This document shows, one piece after another, positions 14,841 through 23,430 of a stretch of 61,381 nt of DNA. Positions within the stretch are counted from its first letter, which is position 1, and the number at the start of each line of letters is the position of its first letter. This DNA comes from an uncultured Bacteroidia bacterium. Its GTDB lineage: Bacteria > Bacteroidota > Bacteroidia > Bacteroidales > UBA932. The stretch covers positions 1-61,381 of the forward strand of contig CACYZM010000027.1 of NCBI GenBank assembly GCA_902778855.1. The letters run 5' to 3'. The notes below the pieces were generated by a model. That model was not told where the DNA came from, ran no database searches, and worked only from the letters and a program-made list of their open reading frames with translations. Made by a program: the position numbers and the translations under genes.

Positions 14841-17202
14841 TTACTTTGACTTATGCCGGCGATGATGTTTCTTGCGGCCTTCCGAATCCTCTCCGTAGCC
14901 GTAACCATAACCGTAGCCATATCCGTAACCATATCCGTAACCGTAGCCGTAACCATAGAGGCCGCGATACTCGGTGCCGTTGAGCACGATGCACGGGTTA
15001 TGGAGTTTCTTCTGCTCGTAGAGCGTGTCGAGCGCCGGCATATTGCGACGGTCGATCTGGCCGCTGCGGATGATGAACATATTCATATCCACCAGATTCT
15101 GGATCACGAGCATATCGGCCACGGCCGTGTAGGGCACGCCGTCGAGCAGGATGAAATCATACCGCTGGCGAAGCTCGTCGACCACCGCTTCGAAACGCTG
15201 GCGGCTCAGCAGTTCGGCCGGGTTCGGCGGGATGTGGCCGGCCGGAATGAAGTCCACGCCGTCCAGCACGTCTTTGTGGATGATGTCGTCCAGAACCAGG
15301 GTTTCGTCGTTGAGGTAGTTGCTCAAGCCGACCGTGCTGTGTTTAAGACCGAACTTGCCGGAAACCGTACGTCTTCTTGGCGTCGGCCAAGCAGGCAGCC
15401 AGGTTGACCGTCACAAACGTTTTACCGGCCGAAGCATTGAACGAAGTGGAAGCGATTACCGGATTCTGGCAGCCTTCCGGCTTCATGAAGTTGAGGTTGG
15501 TGGCCATCAGGCGCATCGACTCGGTCAGGTTCTTATTGCCGGAATGCCCGTATGCGGTATATTTGGGATCTTCCTTTTCGCCACGCTTCTTCTTATTAGC
15601 TTTGACTTTCGGGAGCTCGGCCAAGAAAGGAACGGCGCAATTCGCATCTTCAAGATCTTTCCGGCTGCGGATCTTCTGGTCGATGAATATCCGGGCGACC
15701 AGAATGACGCCGGGAATCAGCAGACCGATGAGGATAGCCGTCAGCAACATCTTGTTGCGCGACGGGTAGATAGGCGAGGTGCTGCCTGAGGCACTGTCGA
15801 TCATGCGGGCGTTGTTGTCCACCATCGACTGCGTGAGGGCATTCTCTTCGCGTTTGTTGAGGAGGTAGAGATACAGGCTCTCCTTGATTTTCTGCTGACG
15901 CTCAATGGACAGGAGCTGGCGGGCTTTCGACGGCATGGCCGTGAACTTCCGCAGGGATTCGCGCTCCAGTTCACCCAAATCGCCGCGACGGACTTCAAGG
16001 GAGGTCAGCAGGTTGTTGATGGAACCCAGGATGCTCTGGCGCAGCGGCAGGAGCGTTCCTTCGACCTGTTTGACGGCCGGGCTCTCCGCACTGGAGGCGT
16101 CGAGCAGGCGCTCCCGCTGCAGGATCAAGGTGTTGTATTGCGTAATCTCGTTGCTGATGCGGGCATCGTCGAGGCCGGTGTTGACCGGAATCGGTTCATA
16201 GGACTCGAAGGAGTTGGTGATGTAGTCGCGCAGGTACTCGGCCAGTTTGATCTGGGTCTCGACCTTGACGATTTCATCGTTGTATCCCTTGTTCTCGTTC
16301 AGGTACTGGGTCGTGGCCTGGTCCACGTTCATAATGCGTTCCGAGGTCTTGAAGCGGGCGATTTCGTCTTCCACGCCGCCGAGTTCCTGCTGAATGATGA
16401 GCAGGCGCTCGTTGATGAACTGGGCCGTGTTCACGGCGATGCGGTTCTTTTCGCGGATGGCGTCTTCGTTGTATTTATCGACAAGGGTGTTGAGAATGTC
16501 GTTGGCACGCCAGACCGAGTAGTCCTGCAAAGAAAGTTGGAGGATGGTACCGTCGCTCTGGTTAACCTTCAATCGTGAAAGGAAAGCACTGGCCGCATTT
16601 GCGACAGAATACTTCGTGATGGTCACCGGCTTGCCGGCTCCTTCTCCGTTGTAATACGGGGTGGCGGTAAAATAGACGTGGGCCCCGTAGACAGAGATGG
16701 TATCGCCTAATGCAAATGCGGCTGAGCGACCGTCGGAGAGTTGAACCTGGATTTTTTCCGGATTGACCGTGGTTACCGTCAGCTGGAAGGCTTCGGGCGC
16801 CCCTTCTTCGCGAAGAATATGCATCTTGACCGGTGCCAGTTTGTAGAGCTCCACATCGCGAAGTTTGATGTGCAAGGTATAATTGACATCGGCATCAATG
16901 GCTTCGACGACCTGTTGCATCAGTTGTTTGGACCGCAGTTGCAGGATCTCATTGGTCATGTTGATGCGGTTGATTTGGCTGCTGTACACGGTCATACTGG
17001 CCGTCGTCCGGGCGCTGCTCGGGTCTTTGATGATGACGGTCGCGTCGCTTCTGTAAGTGAAGGGCGTCTGGGCGTACTTGTAGTAGGCGTAGCCTCCGCA
17101 GAGGGCCGCGCAAAGCACGAACCAGTACCAATGGCTCAACAGGTACAGAAACAAATCGACCAGGTTGACGCGATTGCTGTTGCTAGTATTGCTGTTCTGC
17201 AT
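14841..17202 (-). pseudogene. Wzc-like tyrosine autokinase, frameshifted
   Basis: Two reading frames make one chain-length regulator/BY-kinase. The first (17202-15343, 619 codons) has the Wzz domain with a transmembrane helix near residues 24-40, a long coiled-coil periplasmic part, a second membrane helix near 487-507 and a P-loop STSFNASAGKTFV near 590. It then runs LADAKKTYGFRQVRS and stops. The second frame resumes with TVSGKFGLKHSTVGLSNYL and carries Walker B (FILLDGVP) and a Tyr-Gly tail. The missing piece, roughly ten residues, is where Walker A-prime (DxDxR) should be, so a deletion of about 30 bases not divisible by three lies near 15366-15376. The kinase is probably inactive unless this is an assembly fault. 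Wza precedes it by 10 bases. Confidence 0.82.
14892..14957 (-). repeat. Hexanucleotide repeat coding (Tyr-Gly)11
   Basis: Eleven 6-base units of the form TAY-GGN encode eleven successive Tyr-Gly pairs at the C-terminus of the Wzc-like kinase, followed by EDSEGRKKHHRRHKSK. The third codon positions vary, so the DNA is imperfectly repeated while the peptide is perfect. C-terminal tyrosine clusters are the autophosphorylation sites of BY-kinases. Confidence 0.93.
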
Positions 17203-17212
17203 AGTGGATGAC

Positions 17213-17995
17213 TTACTTTGTTAAGGCCAGATAAGACAGGATCAGGCTGGCGAAACCGGTAATGGTTCCGACAAAACCGATAAAGGCACCTGCCGGCTGG
17301 CTCAAGCGGTAGAGTTTCGGTTTGTAGTAGATGACGTCGTTCTGCTGGAGGTAAAAGACCGGAGATTCGAACAGGGCGTTTTTTTGCATGTTCACGGAAT
17401 AAGCGGTGCGGACACCGTTCTCGGTGCGGATGACCGTTACCTCTTTGATGTTGATCTGTTCGTTGGAGCCGCCACGGATCCGGGCGATCGCCTGGAGCAG
17501 ATTGAAACTATGACCTTGAATCTGCATCACGCCACCACCGGTTCCGCCGATGACCGTGATTTGGAAATTGTCCAGTTCTGCATTGACGACCGGTTGCCTG
17601 ATATAACCGCGGGAAATGATCTCATCGGCGATCAGTTGCTCAATCTCCTTGAGCGTCAAACCTTCCACGTGAAGCTTGCCCAAAACGGGGAAATCAATGT
17701 TACCCTCTCGGTCGACCACATAGGTGAGCATAGGCTGCTTGGCCGTCTGATTGGTCAGGTCGGTGATGGTAAGCATCGTGTTGAAGGGAGCGGACAATTC
17801 GGCATTTTCGCTGAGCACCTGGATGCTCAGCCGGTCTTCCTTCTGCATCTTCAGTTCCGGAGCCGGACGGGCAGGATAATCCTTGTTGTATTCCATGTCG
17901 AGCAGGTAGCCCAACGTTCTGGGCGTGGTGCAACTGACAGCCGAAAGGACCAGCAGCAGAAGCAGCGGCCGGAAGAAACGGTTAACGTGTTTCAT
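17213..17995 (-). CDS. wza: Polysaccharide export outer-membrane lipoprotein (Wza)
   Basis: 260 residues. Lipoprotein signal ending in LSAVSC (Cys22). The polysaccharide biosynthesis/export domain has KEDRLSIQVLSENAEL and VDREGNIDFPVLGKLHVEG followed by LTLKEIEQLI, then an SLBB-like part with IGGTGGGVMQIQG and VTVIRTENGVRTAYSV. A hydrophobic C-terminus (FIGFVGTITGFASLILSYLA) resembles the Bacteroidota Wza form with a terminal membrane helix. It forms the outer-membrane exit channel and partners with the Wzc-like protein encoded 10 bases downstream. Its start overlaps the previous glycosyltransferase by 14 bases. Confidence 0.92.
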   Translation of the reverse strand: MKHVNRFFRPLLLLLVLSAVSCTTPRTLGYLLDMEYNKDYPARPAPELKMQKEDRLSIQVLSENAELSAPFNTMLTITDLTNQTAKQPMLTYVVDREGNIDFPVLGKLHVEGLTLKEIEQLIADEIISRGYIRQPVVNAELDNFQITVIGGTGGGVMQIQGHSFNLLQAIARIRGGSNEQINIKEVTVIRTENGVRTAYSVNMQKNALFESPVFYLQQNDVIYYKPKLYRLSQPAGAFIGFVGTITGFASLILSYLALTK

Positions 17996-19085
17996 ATAGG
18001 TTTTCGATATTGATGATCATCTGTTTGCGGGTGAAACAATTCAAAAAGCGAAGATACGCACTTTCTCCGTATTTTTCAGTATTTTCCGCAACTTCTTGAA
18101 TTGCGGAGGCATATTCCTGGGGTTTTCCGGGTGTCACATTGCGTCCCGACACCCCGTCTTCGTTGACCCACGACACGCCTGATTGGGGAATTCGTGTGGC
18201 TACCACGGGCTTGTGGCAGCTCATTGCCTCGATCTGGACGATGCCGAAAGCCTCGGTTTTCATCGTGCTTGTGAGTACGAAGCAGTCGCAGGCGCCGAAC
18301 CAGACGGGTAGGTCTTCATCGGACACATAACCGATCAGATCGATGCGGTTTTGGAGATTCAACTGCTGGATCTGCGCTTCCAGCTGTTCGCGCAGCGGCC
18401 CGGTTCCACCGATGACGAGGCGGTAGTTTTCGGGCAGCAAGGCCATGGCCTCGATCAGGTAAGGATAACCCTTATAAGGAACCAGACGCCCGACGCTCAG
18501 AATCAGTTTCTGGCCCGGGAACCGGCCCCGGAACTCGGCCACCCGTTGCGGGTCGGGCTGGAGCCCGTCGATGCCGATGGGGACATAAGTGCATTTTTCC
18601 TGAGCGTGCTGCAAGTGCGGCGATTCGCGCACATAAACCGGCGTCGTGCCGACAATCTTTTCAGCTCGTTTGATCAGCCAGTTTTGCAACGGCTTGTAGA
18701 AGAACAGGAAGAAGCGCTGCGAAAGGATGTCGCTGTGCCAGTGCACGATCACGCGTCCGCGATAGCCGCTCAGCCGCAGGGCCAGGGCTGCCATCGGGTC
18801 GGGGTGATGGATGTGGATCAGGTCGTATTCGGCGGCGTGTTTCCGTAGCCAGCCGATCATTTTCGGGGCAATCATCGTCCCGGCCGCTTTCAGCAGAGTC
18901 GGCACCACGATGATGCGTCCGTGTGCATTGAGCGGGATGACCTGCATCTCCTTGTGGCCGTCGAAACTGGCGCAGAGCATATCGCAGTCCACGCCCCGGG
19001 CGGAGAGCCCTTCCGTGAGCATCTCCATCACCTTTTCCACGCCGCCGCGGATGGGGTAGAACTTACCGAGTTGCAAGACTTTCAT
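17982..19085 (-). CDS. Glycosyltransferase family 4
   Basis: 367 residues of GT-B fold. N-terminal half: KVLQLGKFYPIRGGVEKVM and the HIHHPDPMAALAL region. C-terminal half: LILSVGRLVPYKGYPYLIEA, IGGTGPLREQLEAQI, then the EAFGIVQIEAMSCHKPVVAT donor-binding EX7E motif. A retaining transferase that should add a hexose-type sugar from an NDP donor to the lipid-linked repeat unit in the cytoplasm. It overlaps both the Wza gene and the preceding GT4 gene, so all are one transcript. The donor cannot be deduced. Confidence 0.9.
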   Translation of the reverse strand: MKVLQLGKFYPIRGGVEKVMEMLTEGLSARGVDCDMLCASFDGHKEMQVIPLNAHGRIIVVPTLLKAAGTMIAPKMIGWLRKHAAEYDLIHIHHPDPMAALALRLSGYRGRVIVHWHSDILSQRFFLFFYKPLQNWLIKRAEKIVGTTPVYVRESPHLQHAQEKCTYVPIGIDGLQPDPQRVAEFRGRFPGQKLILSVGRLVPYKGYPYLIEAMALLPENYRLVIGGTGPLREQLEAQIQQLNLQNRIDLIGYVSDEDLPVWFGACDCFVLTSTMKTEAFGIVQIEAMSCHKPVVATRIPQSGVSWVNEDGVSGRNVTPGKPQEYASAIQEVAENTEKYGESAYLRFLNCFTRKQMIINIENLYETR

Positions 19086-20094
19086 ACATCAGCTCCTTCA
19101 GTTTCCGGGCGTCGGTGGCAGGGAAGAACTCCCCGCGGCCTTCGCTGGTTTCGTGGGCATAGGGCAGGTCGGCAAGCAGCATGCGGCCACCGTTCAGTAA
19201 CATATACTCCGTGATGGGCAGGCCCCAGGTCTCGACCCGGGAGGGGAAGATGAAGCAGGAGGCCGCCCGGTAGTAACCGAACAGTTTCTCTTTGGGCATC
19301 AGGCCCTTGAATTCGATGGAAGAAACATCGCCCCAGTGCTTTTTGACCCAGCGGGCGTAGCGGTTCTCCGAGCCCGCAATTGTGAGTACGACCTTGAATT
19401 TACCGGTTCCCACTTCGCGTTCCAGCAGGCGGGCCGCTTCGCACAAAGTTTCGAAATTCTTGTGGCAGTCGGCCGTGGAGACATATAGGAACAAGGGCAC
19501 TTCCGGGACGATGGTTTCCGGGACGATGCCTTCGACCGACACTTTCGGGGGAATGACCCGGATCTTTTCCTTCGGGAATCCCGTGATCCGACTCAACCCG
19601 TCGCGGAACCATTCCTGCTGTACGATCAGGCAATCGTTGCGGTGCACGTTGATGCGATAGGCGAAGCGCGTGAACATCGCAAAGAGCGGAATCTTCGGAT
19701 CCATCACCAGGTCGCGCAGGTGCCACTTCAGGAACGGGAAGGAGGTATGGCAATACACTTCCCGATGCCGGGCTTTCACGCGGGGCGTGGTGTCGTGCAT
19801 CGAGAGCCAGGTGTCGATTTCCTGCCCTTCCCGCCGCTCGATGTCAAGGCTGACGCGATACATCGTCACATACTCGCACCAGAGCCGCCGGCCCCATCCC
19901 TTGATGGTCCAGGGGAACTCCAGGTACTCGATGCCGGGGTAATCGCACAACTTCCGGTCGTGGACCAGGGCATAGACTTTCAGGCCTTCCTGACGTGAGA
20001 GGTACTGCAGGCATTCCCGCAGGATTGTCAGCGTACCGCCCTTCCGGATATTGACGGCGGAAACTACGATAACTCGTGGAAAAGCCGCTCCCAT
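19063..20094 (-). CDS. Glycosyltransferase family 4
   Basis: 343 residues with a GT-B layout: PRVIVVSAVNIRKGGTLTIL at the N-terminus, a central basic region, and in the C-terminal half LFLYVSTADCHKNFETLCEA, GLMPKEKLFGYYRAASCFIF and ETWGLPITEYMLLNGGRMLL. The last has the acidic pair of the GT4 donor site. Its first 31 bases overlap the preceding GT4 gene and its last 23 overlap the following one, which is typical of this operon. Probably a cytoplasmic or membrane-associated repeat-unit transferase; specificity unknown. Confidence 0.87.
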   Translation of the reverse strand: MGAAFPRVIVVSAVNIRKGGTLTILRECLQYLSRQEGLKVYALVHDRKLCDYPGIEYLEFPWTIKGWGRRLWCEYVTMYRVSLDIERREGQEIDTWLSMHDTTPRVKARHREVYCHTSFPFLKWHLRDLVMDPKIPLFAMFTRFAYRINVHRNDCLIVQQEWFRDGLSRITGFPKEKIRVIPPKVSVEGIVPETIVPEVPLFLYVSTADCHKNFETLCEAARLLEREVGTGKFKVVLTIAGSENRYARWVKKHWGDVSSIEFKGLMPKEKLFGYYRAASCFIFPSRVETWGLPITEYMLLNGGRMLLADLPYAHETSEGRGEFFPATDARKLKELMYESLATR

Positions 20095-21152
20095 AAGGCC
20101 ATGATTCGTTCTTTGTCGTATTTTTCGGAATTCCGGAAGGCCGCCGCGCCCATTTTGCGGCGCAGCTCTTCGTCGTCCATCAGCCGCTTCATCCCAGACG
20201 CCAGGGCGGCGACGTCGCCTTCGGGAATGAGCAGCCCGTCAACACCGTCGGTAAGCACGTCGCGCGGCCCGCATTTGCAGGCAAACGAGACGATGGGAAG
20301 TCCGGCCGCCTGGGCTTCCAGCAGCGCCATGGGCAAGCCCTCGTAGCGGGAGCTCATCACCAGGAAAGCCGCGTTTTGGTACTCTTTAATGATTTCCGAA
20401 GAGGGGCCGGTAATTACGTTGTCAGGGACGTCTTCCAGCGGATCGCCGCTTCCGGCGATCCGGAGCGTCCAACCCTGCGTATCGATCATCTTCCAAGCCT
20501 TCAGCAGCAGGTCGAAACCTTTCTGGTGGCAATACCGGCCGACGGCCAGAATGGTGTTGTTTTGCAGAGGAGCCGGCTCGGGGAGGGTGAAGGTCCTGGG
20601 GTTGGGGATGACCCGCAGGCCGGGGAGTTTCGGCCAATAGCCCTTGTCTTCTTCGGTCAGGACGACGAAGCGGTCATAGCAGCCCGCCAGCCGGGCGTCA
20701 TCCCGACTGCGGAGCCGGTCGATCCGGCTCCAGAGCCCGCCACGGCCGTATTGGAGACGCTTGAAGCGGGAAAAATGCACTTCCAGCACCTTCCGGCTGC
20801 CATCGTGGATTTTCGGCAGAAGGTTCACCTCATTACAGAACATCGAGACGGTAATGTCGGGATTGATTTCCCCCAGTTTTTGGGCGAGACGCCGGCGATG
20901 CCGAAACTGCTTGACCGGGTAGTGGATCAGTTTGTCGAGCAGCGAACCCCCGTTATTGCTCTCGTAGTTGATGCCCAGATCGTATCGCCGGATGCGCGGA
21001 TCCAGCGGAAATGCTTCCGCCTGCCCCTGTTGGTCGGTAGTCAGAATGGTCAGTTCGTGGCCGTGGGCGACCAACCAGTTCGCCTTATCGGCCAGCACGC
21101 GTTCCATCCCGGCTGCCCGGTAGAATCCGTTGATGCAATAGACGATTTTCAC
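20064..21152 (-). CDS. Glycosyltransferase family 4
   Basis: 362 residues. Start KIVYCINGFYRAAGMERVLA, an NNNG-type linker, then TILAVGRYCHQKGFDLLLKA, RIAGSGDPLEDV, and the donor motif SRYEGLPMALLEAQAAGLPI (EX7E), followed by GPRDVLTDGVDGLLI. This is the most canonical GT4 of the three adjacent ones, and three consecutive GT4 genes suggest three successive additions to the repeat unit. It has a 4-base ATGA overlap with the Wzy gene before it. Confidence 0.92.
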   Translation of the reverse strand: MKIVYCINGFYRAAGMERVLADKANWLVAHGHELTILTTDQQGQAEAFPLDPRIRRYDLGINYESNNGGSLLDKLIHYPVKQFRHRRRLAQKLGEINPDITVSMFCNEVNLLPKIHDGSRKVLEVHFSRFKRLQYGRGGLWSRIDRLRSRDDARLAGCYDRFVVLTEEDKGYWPKLPGLRVIPNPRTFTLPEPAPLQNNTILAVGRYCHQKGFDLLLKAWKMIDTQGWTLRIAGSGDPLEDVPDNVITGPSSEIIKEYQNAAFLVMSSRYEGLPMALLEAQAAGLPIVSFACKCGPRDVLTDGVDGLLIPEGDVAALASGMKRLMDDEELRRKMGAAAFRNSEKYDKERIMALWERLFHELS

Positions 21153-22459
21153 GGAAGAGGGGACGTTTCAGCAGCAGGTTCCGTTTCTTCCGGAGTTTCC
21201 TGCAAGACGGCAGCGCAGAGGAACAGGCAGAAGAAGAGGAAGATATCGGTCGAGACTTTGGCCCATACGACCAGGCAGACGGCTAAAGCCATCATAAAAA
21301 GCCAAGTGTAGGGCTTGAACTGATCAGCGCAGACGAAAGCCGAGTAGATCATCACCGCCATGATCCAGACAAGGCCTAAAATACCGAAATAGAAAATGAA
21401 TCGCAAGTAGCCGATATCGGTACCCATATAAAACCCTCGGTTCGTCGAATCTCCCAGGTAGTTGGGGTCGTTTCGCGAATTCTCGAAATAACCGTCCCCA
21501 ATGATCCAGGTCCGTAATTCTTCCGGCCAGACAACCATGGATTCCAGGCGACTGGTCGAGTCTGTCTCCCATTTGCCGGTCTCGACCCACGAGAAGAACC
21601 CTTCAAAGCCAAAACGGAACAGATCCTGAACTTCCTGAAATGCGTTATAGACAACGACACTGGCACCAATCAGAACGGCAAGTGTACCGATGATGGCGAT
21701 TCCTTTACCTGTCGAACTCTCTCGCTGCCTGTTATTGGGCAGGATAAACGGTCCAAATGCCATCCAGGCGATGCCAATGAATGTTCCGACAATCGTGGTA
21801 CGTGCAATCATATTGCCGATGATGGTGATGACGACAAACGAAAAGACGTAGAAGACCGTCATACCGGTAGAGACGCGCTTGGGAGAAGACGTAACCAGAA
21901 AAGCGATGGCTACCAGGACGGCTGCGAAACGGGATCCCGCCACATCCAACGATGCGCCGATGCCATAAAGGCGGTGAACGTCTTTCAGGAAGTCTTGTGC
22001 TTGTTGGACATACCGGTCCACGAAGTCCTGGAAGGCCGGTATGAATTCAATAAGCATGGTGCTTACGCATTGGAAAAGACAGACGCCGATCAAGTAATGG
22101 ACCACCAATGGCACGTCAATCCGGCCATGGACGCCCCGAATGATATAACATGCGGCAAAGGCACCGCTCAACCAGATGACTGCGGATCGGATATAAGTGA
22201 CGTATGTCGTATCCGGCGTTTGGTTGTACGTGATGGAAATCAACGACATGATGGAGACCATGCCACTGATCATCATCAGGATGATAAACTGTTTCGGGGC
22301 GGAAAAATCCCGTTTGCGGATCATCTCGATGATGACGAATACCAGTCCCAAGGCCGCCATCAGGTTTTTCGTGTTGGTGGGTAGAAACACAAACTTGACC
22401 GGGAAGAAGAAGAAACTGGTGATCAGTACGGTAAATATGATTTTCAGGAGCTTGATCAT
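21149..22459 (-). CDS. wzy: O-antigen/capsule polymerase (Wzy-type)
   Basis: 436 residues with about ten to eleven hydrophobic helices and few soluble stretches. The largest loop (about residues 240-330, with RFGFEGFFSWVETGKWETDS, SRLESMVVWPEELRTWI and GDGYFENSRNDPNYLGDSTN) is the periplasmic loop expected for Wzy, which joins lipid-linked repeat units. Wzy proteins share little sequence, so the call rests on topology and on lying beside Wzx, Wza and Wzc in one operon. An O-antigen ligase-like protein is the alternative. ATGA overlaps join it to both neighbours. Confidence 0.82.
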   Translation of the reverse strand: MIKLLKIIFTVLITSFFFFPVKFVFLPTNTKNLMAALGLVFVIIEMIRKRDFSAPKQFIILMMISGMVSIMSLISITYNQTPDTTYVTYIRSAVIWLSGAFAACYIIRGVHGRIDVPLVVHYLIGVCLFQCVSTMLIEFIPAFQDFVDRYVQQAQDFLKDVHRLYGIGASLDVAGSRFAAVLVAIAFLVTSSPKRVSTGMTVFYVFSFVVITIIGNMIARTTIVGTFIGIAWMAFGPFILPNNRQRESSTGKGIAIIGTLAVLIGASVVVYNAFQEVQDLFRFGFEGFFSWVETGKWETDSTSRLESMVVWPEELRTWIIGDGYFENSRNDPNYLGDSTNRGFYMGTDIGYLRFIFYFGILGLVWIMAVMIYSAFVCADQFKPYTWLFMMALAVCLVVWAKVSTDIFLFFCLFLCAAVLQETPEETEPAAETSPLP

Positions 22460-23430
22460 CGGTGATAACGGAGTCCGTAATAAAGTTTATTGATGAGGAA
22501 TGAGTAAAATCGTACCAGGAAGAAGAGACCGGCGGCGGCCCATTGCTGTACCAGCCGGGTACGCCGGGGTTGGTGTGTATTTTGTTTGATATAGCGGTTC
22601 GCTTCCGGATACCACTGTTTCCATAACCGTAGTTGTTGGCGGTCTTCCGAGAAAAGGAAGGGAAGCTTGAGGTTTAACTTGAAGAAGCCCAGATATTTTT
22701 CCTTTTCGCTCACATTCCAGTCTGCGAGTCCGGCAAACATTCGGTCCGCATTGAAACGGATATCGTCGAGGTGCCTTTGCGAGAAAGTGTTGGAGAAGGC
22801 GTTGGCATTGAGCTTTACGTAGTGATAGAGAGGCTTGGCAACATGCGCCGATCGGGTGGCGTGCGTTGCGAGCAGAATCATGGTCATGTCTTCGCCCATG
22901 CCGTGACCGGCCGGGAACACGATGCCGCTTTCGCTGTACAACCTTCGGGCGACAAGTTTGTTCCACACGTTGTATTTCATCAGGCCGGCCAGGAACCCTT
23001 CCTTGACCATTTGCTCCGGGTCAGTATAGGAGGGGTTTGTCATTTCGCGCCGTGACGTGCCGAAATCCAGATAGAAATCGCAATAAACGAAATCAGCCTG
23101 TTCGGCCGTGGCAGCTTTATACATATCTTCGAGCATCGTGGGCTCCAAGTAGTCATCGGAGTCGCAATGATAGATAAACGCTCCGTGAGCTTCGGACAAC
23201 CCAGTGTTTCTGGCGGCCGGCAGGCCCTGGTTCTGCTCGTGGGTCAAAATCCGTACATCCCGATTATACTCAGCTGATACGCGCTCGATGATGGCGCGGC
23301 TCCCATCCGGTGAAGCGTCATCCACAAAGATGAACTCCACATCCGTCAGCGTCTGCTCCAGCAGCGATCGGGTGCACCGTTCGACGAACGGCTCCACCTT
23401 ATAGAAAGGGATGATGACGGAGACTTTCAT
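22456..23430 (-). CDS. Glycosyltransferase family 2
   Basis: 324 residues of the GT-A type. KVSVIIPFYKVEPFVERCTR, FIFVDDASPDGS, NQGLPAARNTGLSEAHG and the YHCDSDDYLEPTMLEDMY stretch with DSDD as the metal-binding DxD. There is a hydrophobic region near the C-terminus (AAGLFFLVRFYSFLINKLYY) that may attach it to the membrane. It is adjacent to the flippase gene (stop and start touch with no spacer) and overlaps the polymerase gene. Specificity unknown. Confidence 0.92.
   Translation of the reverse strand: MKVSVIIPFYKVEPFVERCTRSLLEQTLTDVEFIFVDDASPDGSRAIIERVSAEYNRDVRILTHEQNQGLPAARNTGLSEAHGAFIYHCDSDDYLEPTMLEDMYKAATAEQADFVYCDFYLDFGTSRREMTNPSYTDPEQMVKEGFLAGLMKYNVWNKLVARRLYSESGIVFPAGHGMGEDMTMILLATHATRSAHVAKPLYHYVKLNANAFSNTFSQRHLDDIRFNADRMFAGLADWNVSEKEKYLGFFKLNLKLPFLFSEDRQQLRLWKQWYPEANRYIKQNTHQPRRTRLVQQWAAAGLFFLVRFYSFLINKLYYGLRYHR

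Noticed and set aside
14892-14957. CRISPR-like or non-coding tandem repeat
   Set aside because: Units of 6 bases without spacers, in frame with a kinase tail, and peptide-perfect.
15366-15376. Programmed ribosomal frameshift in the Wzc-like gene
   Set aside because: A shift could join the frames but cannot restore the missing Walker A-prime residues, so a deletion fits better.
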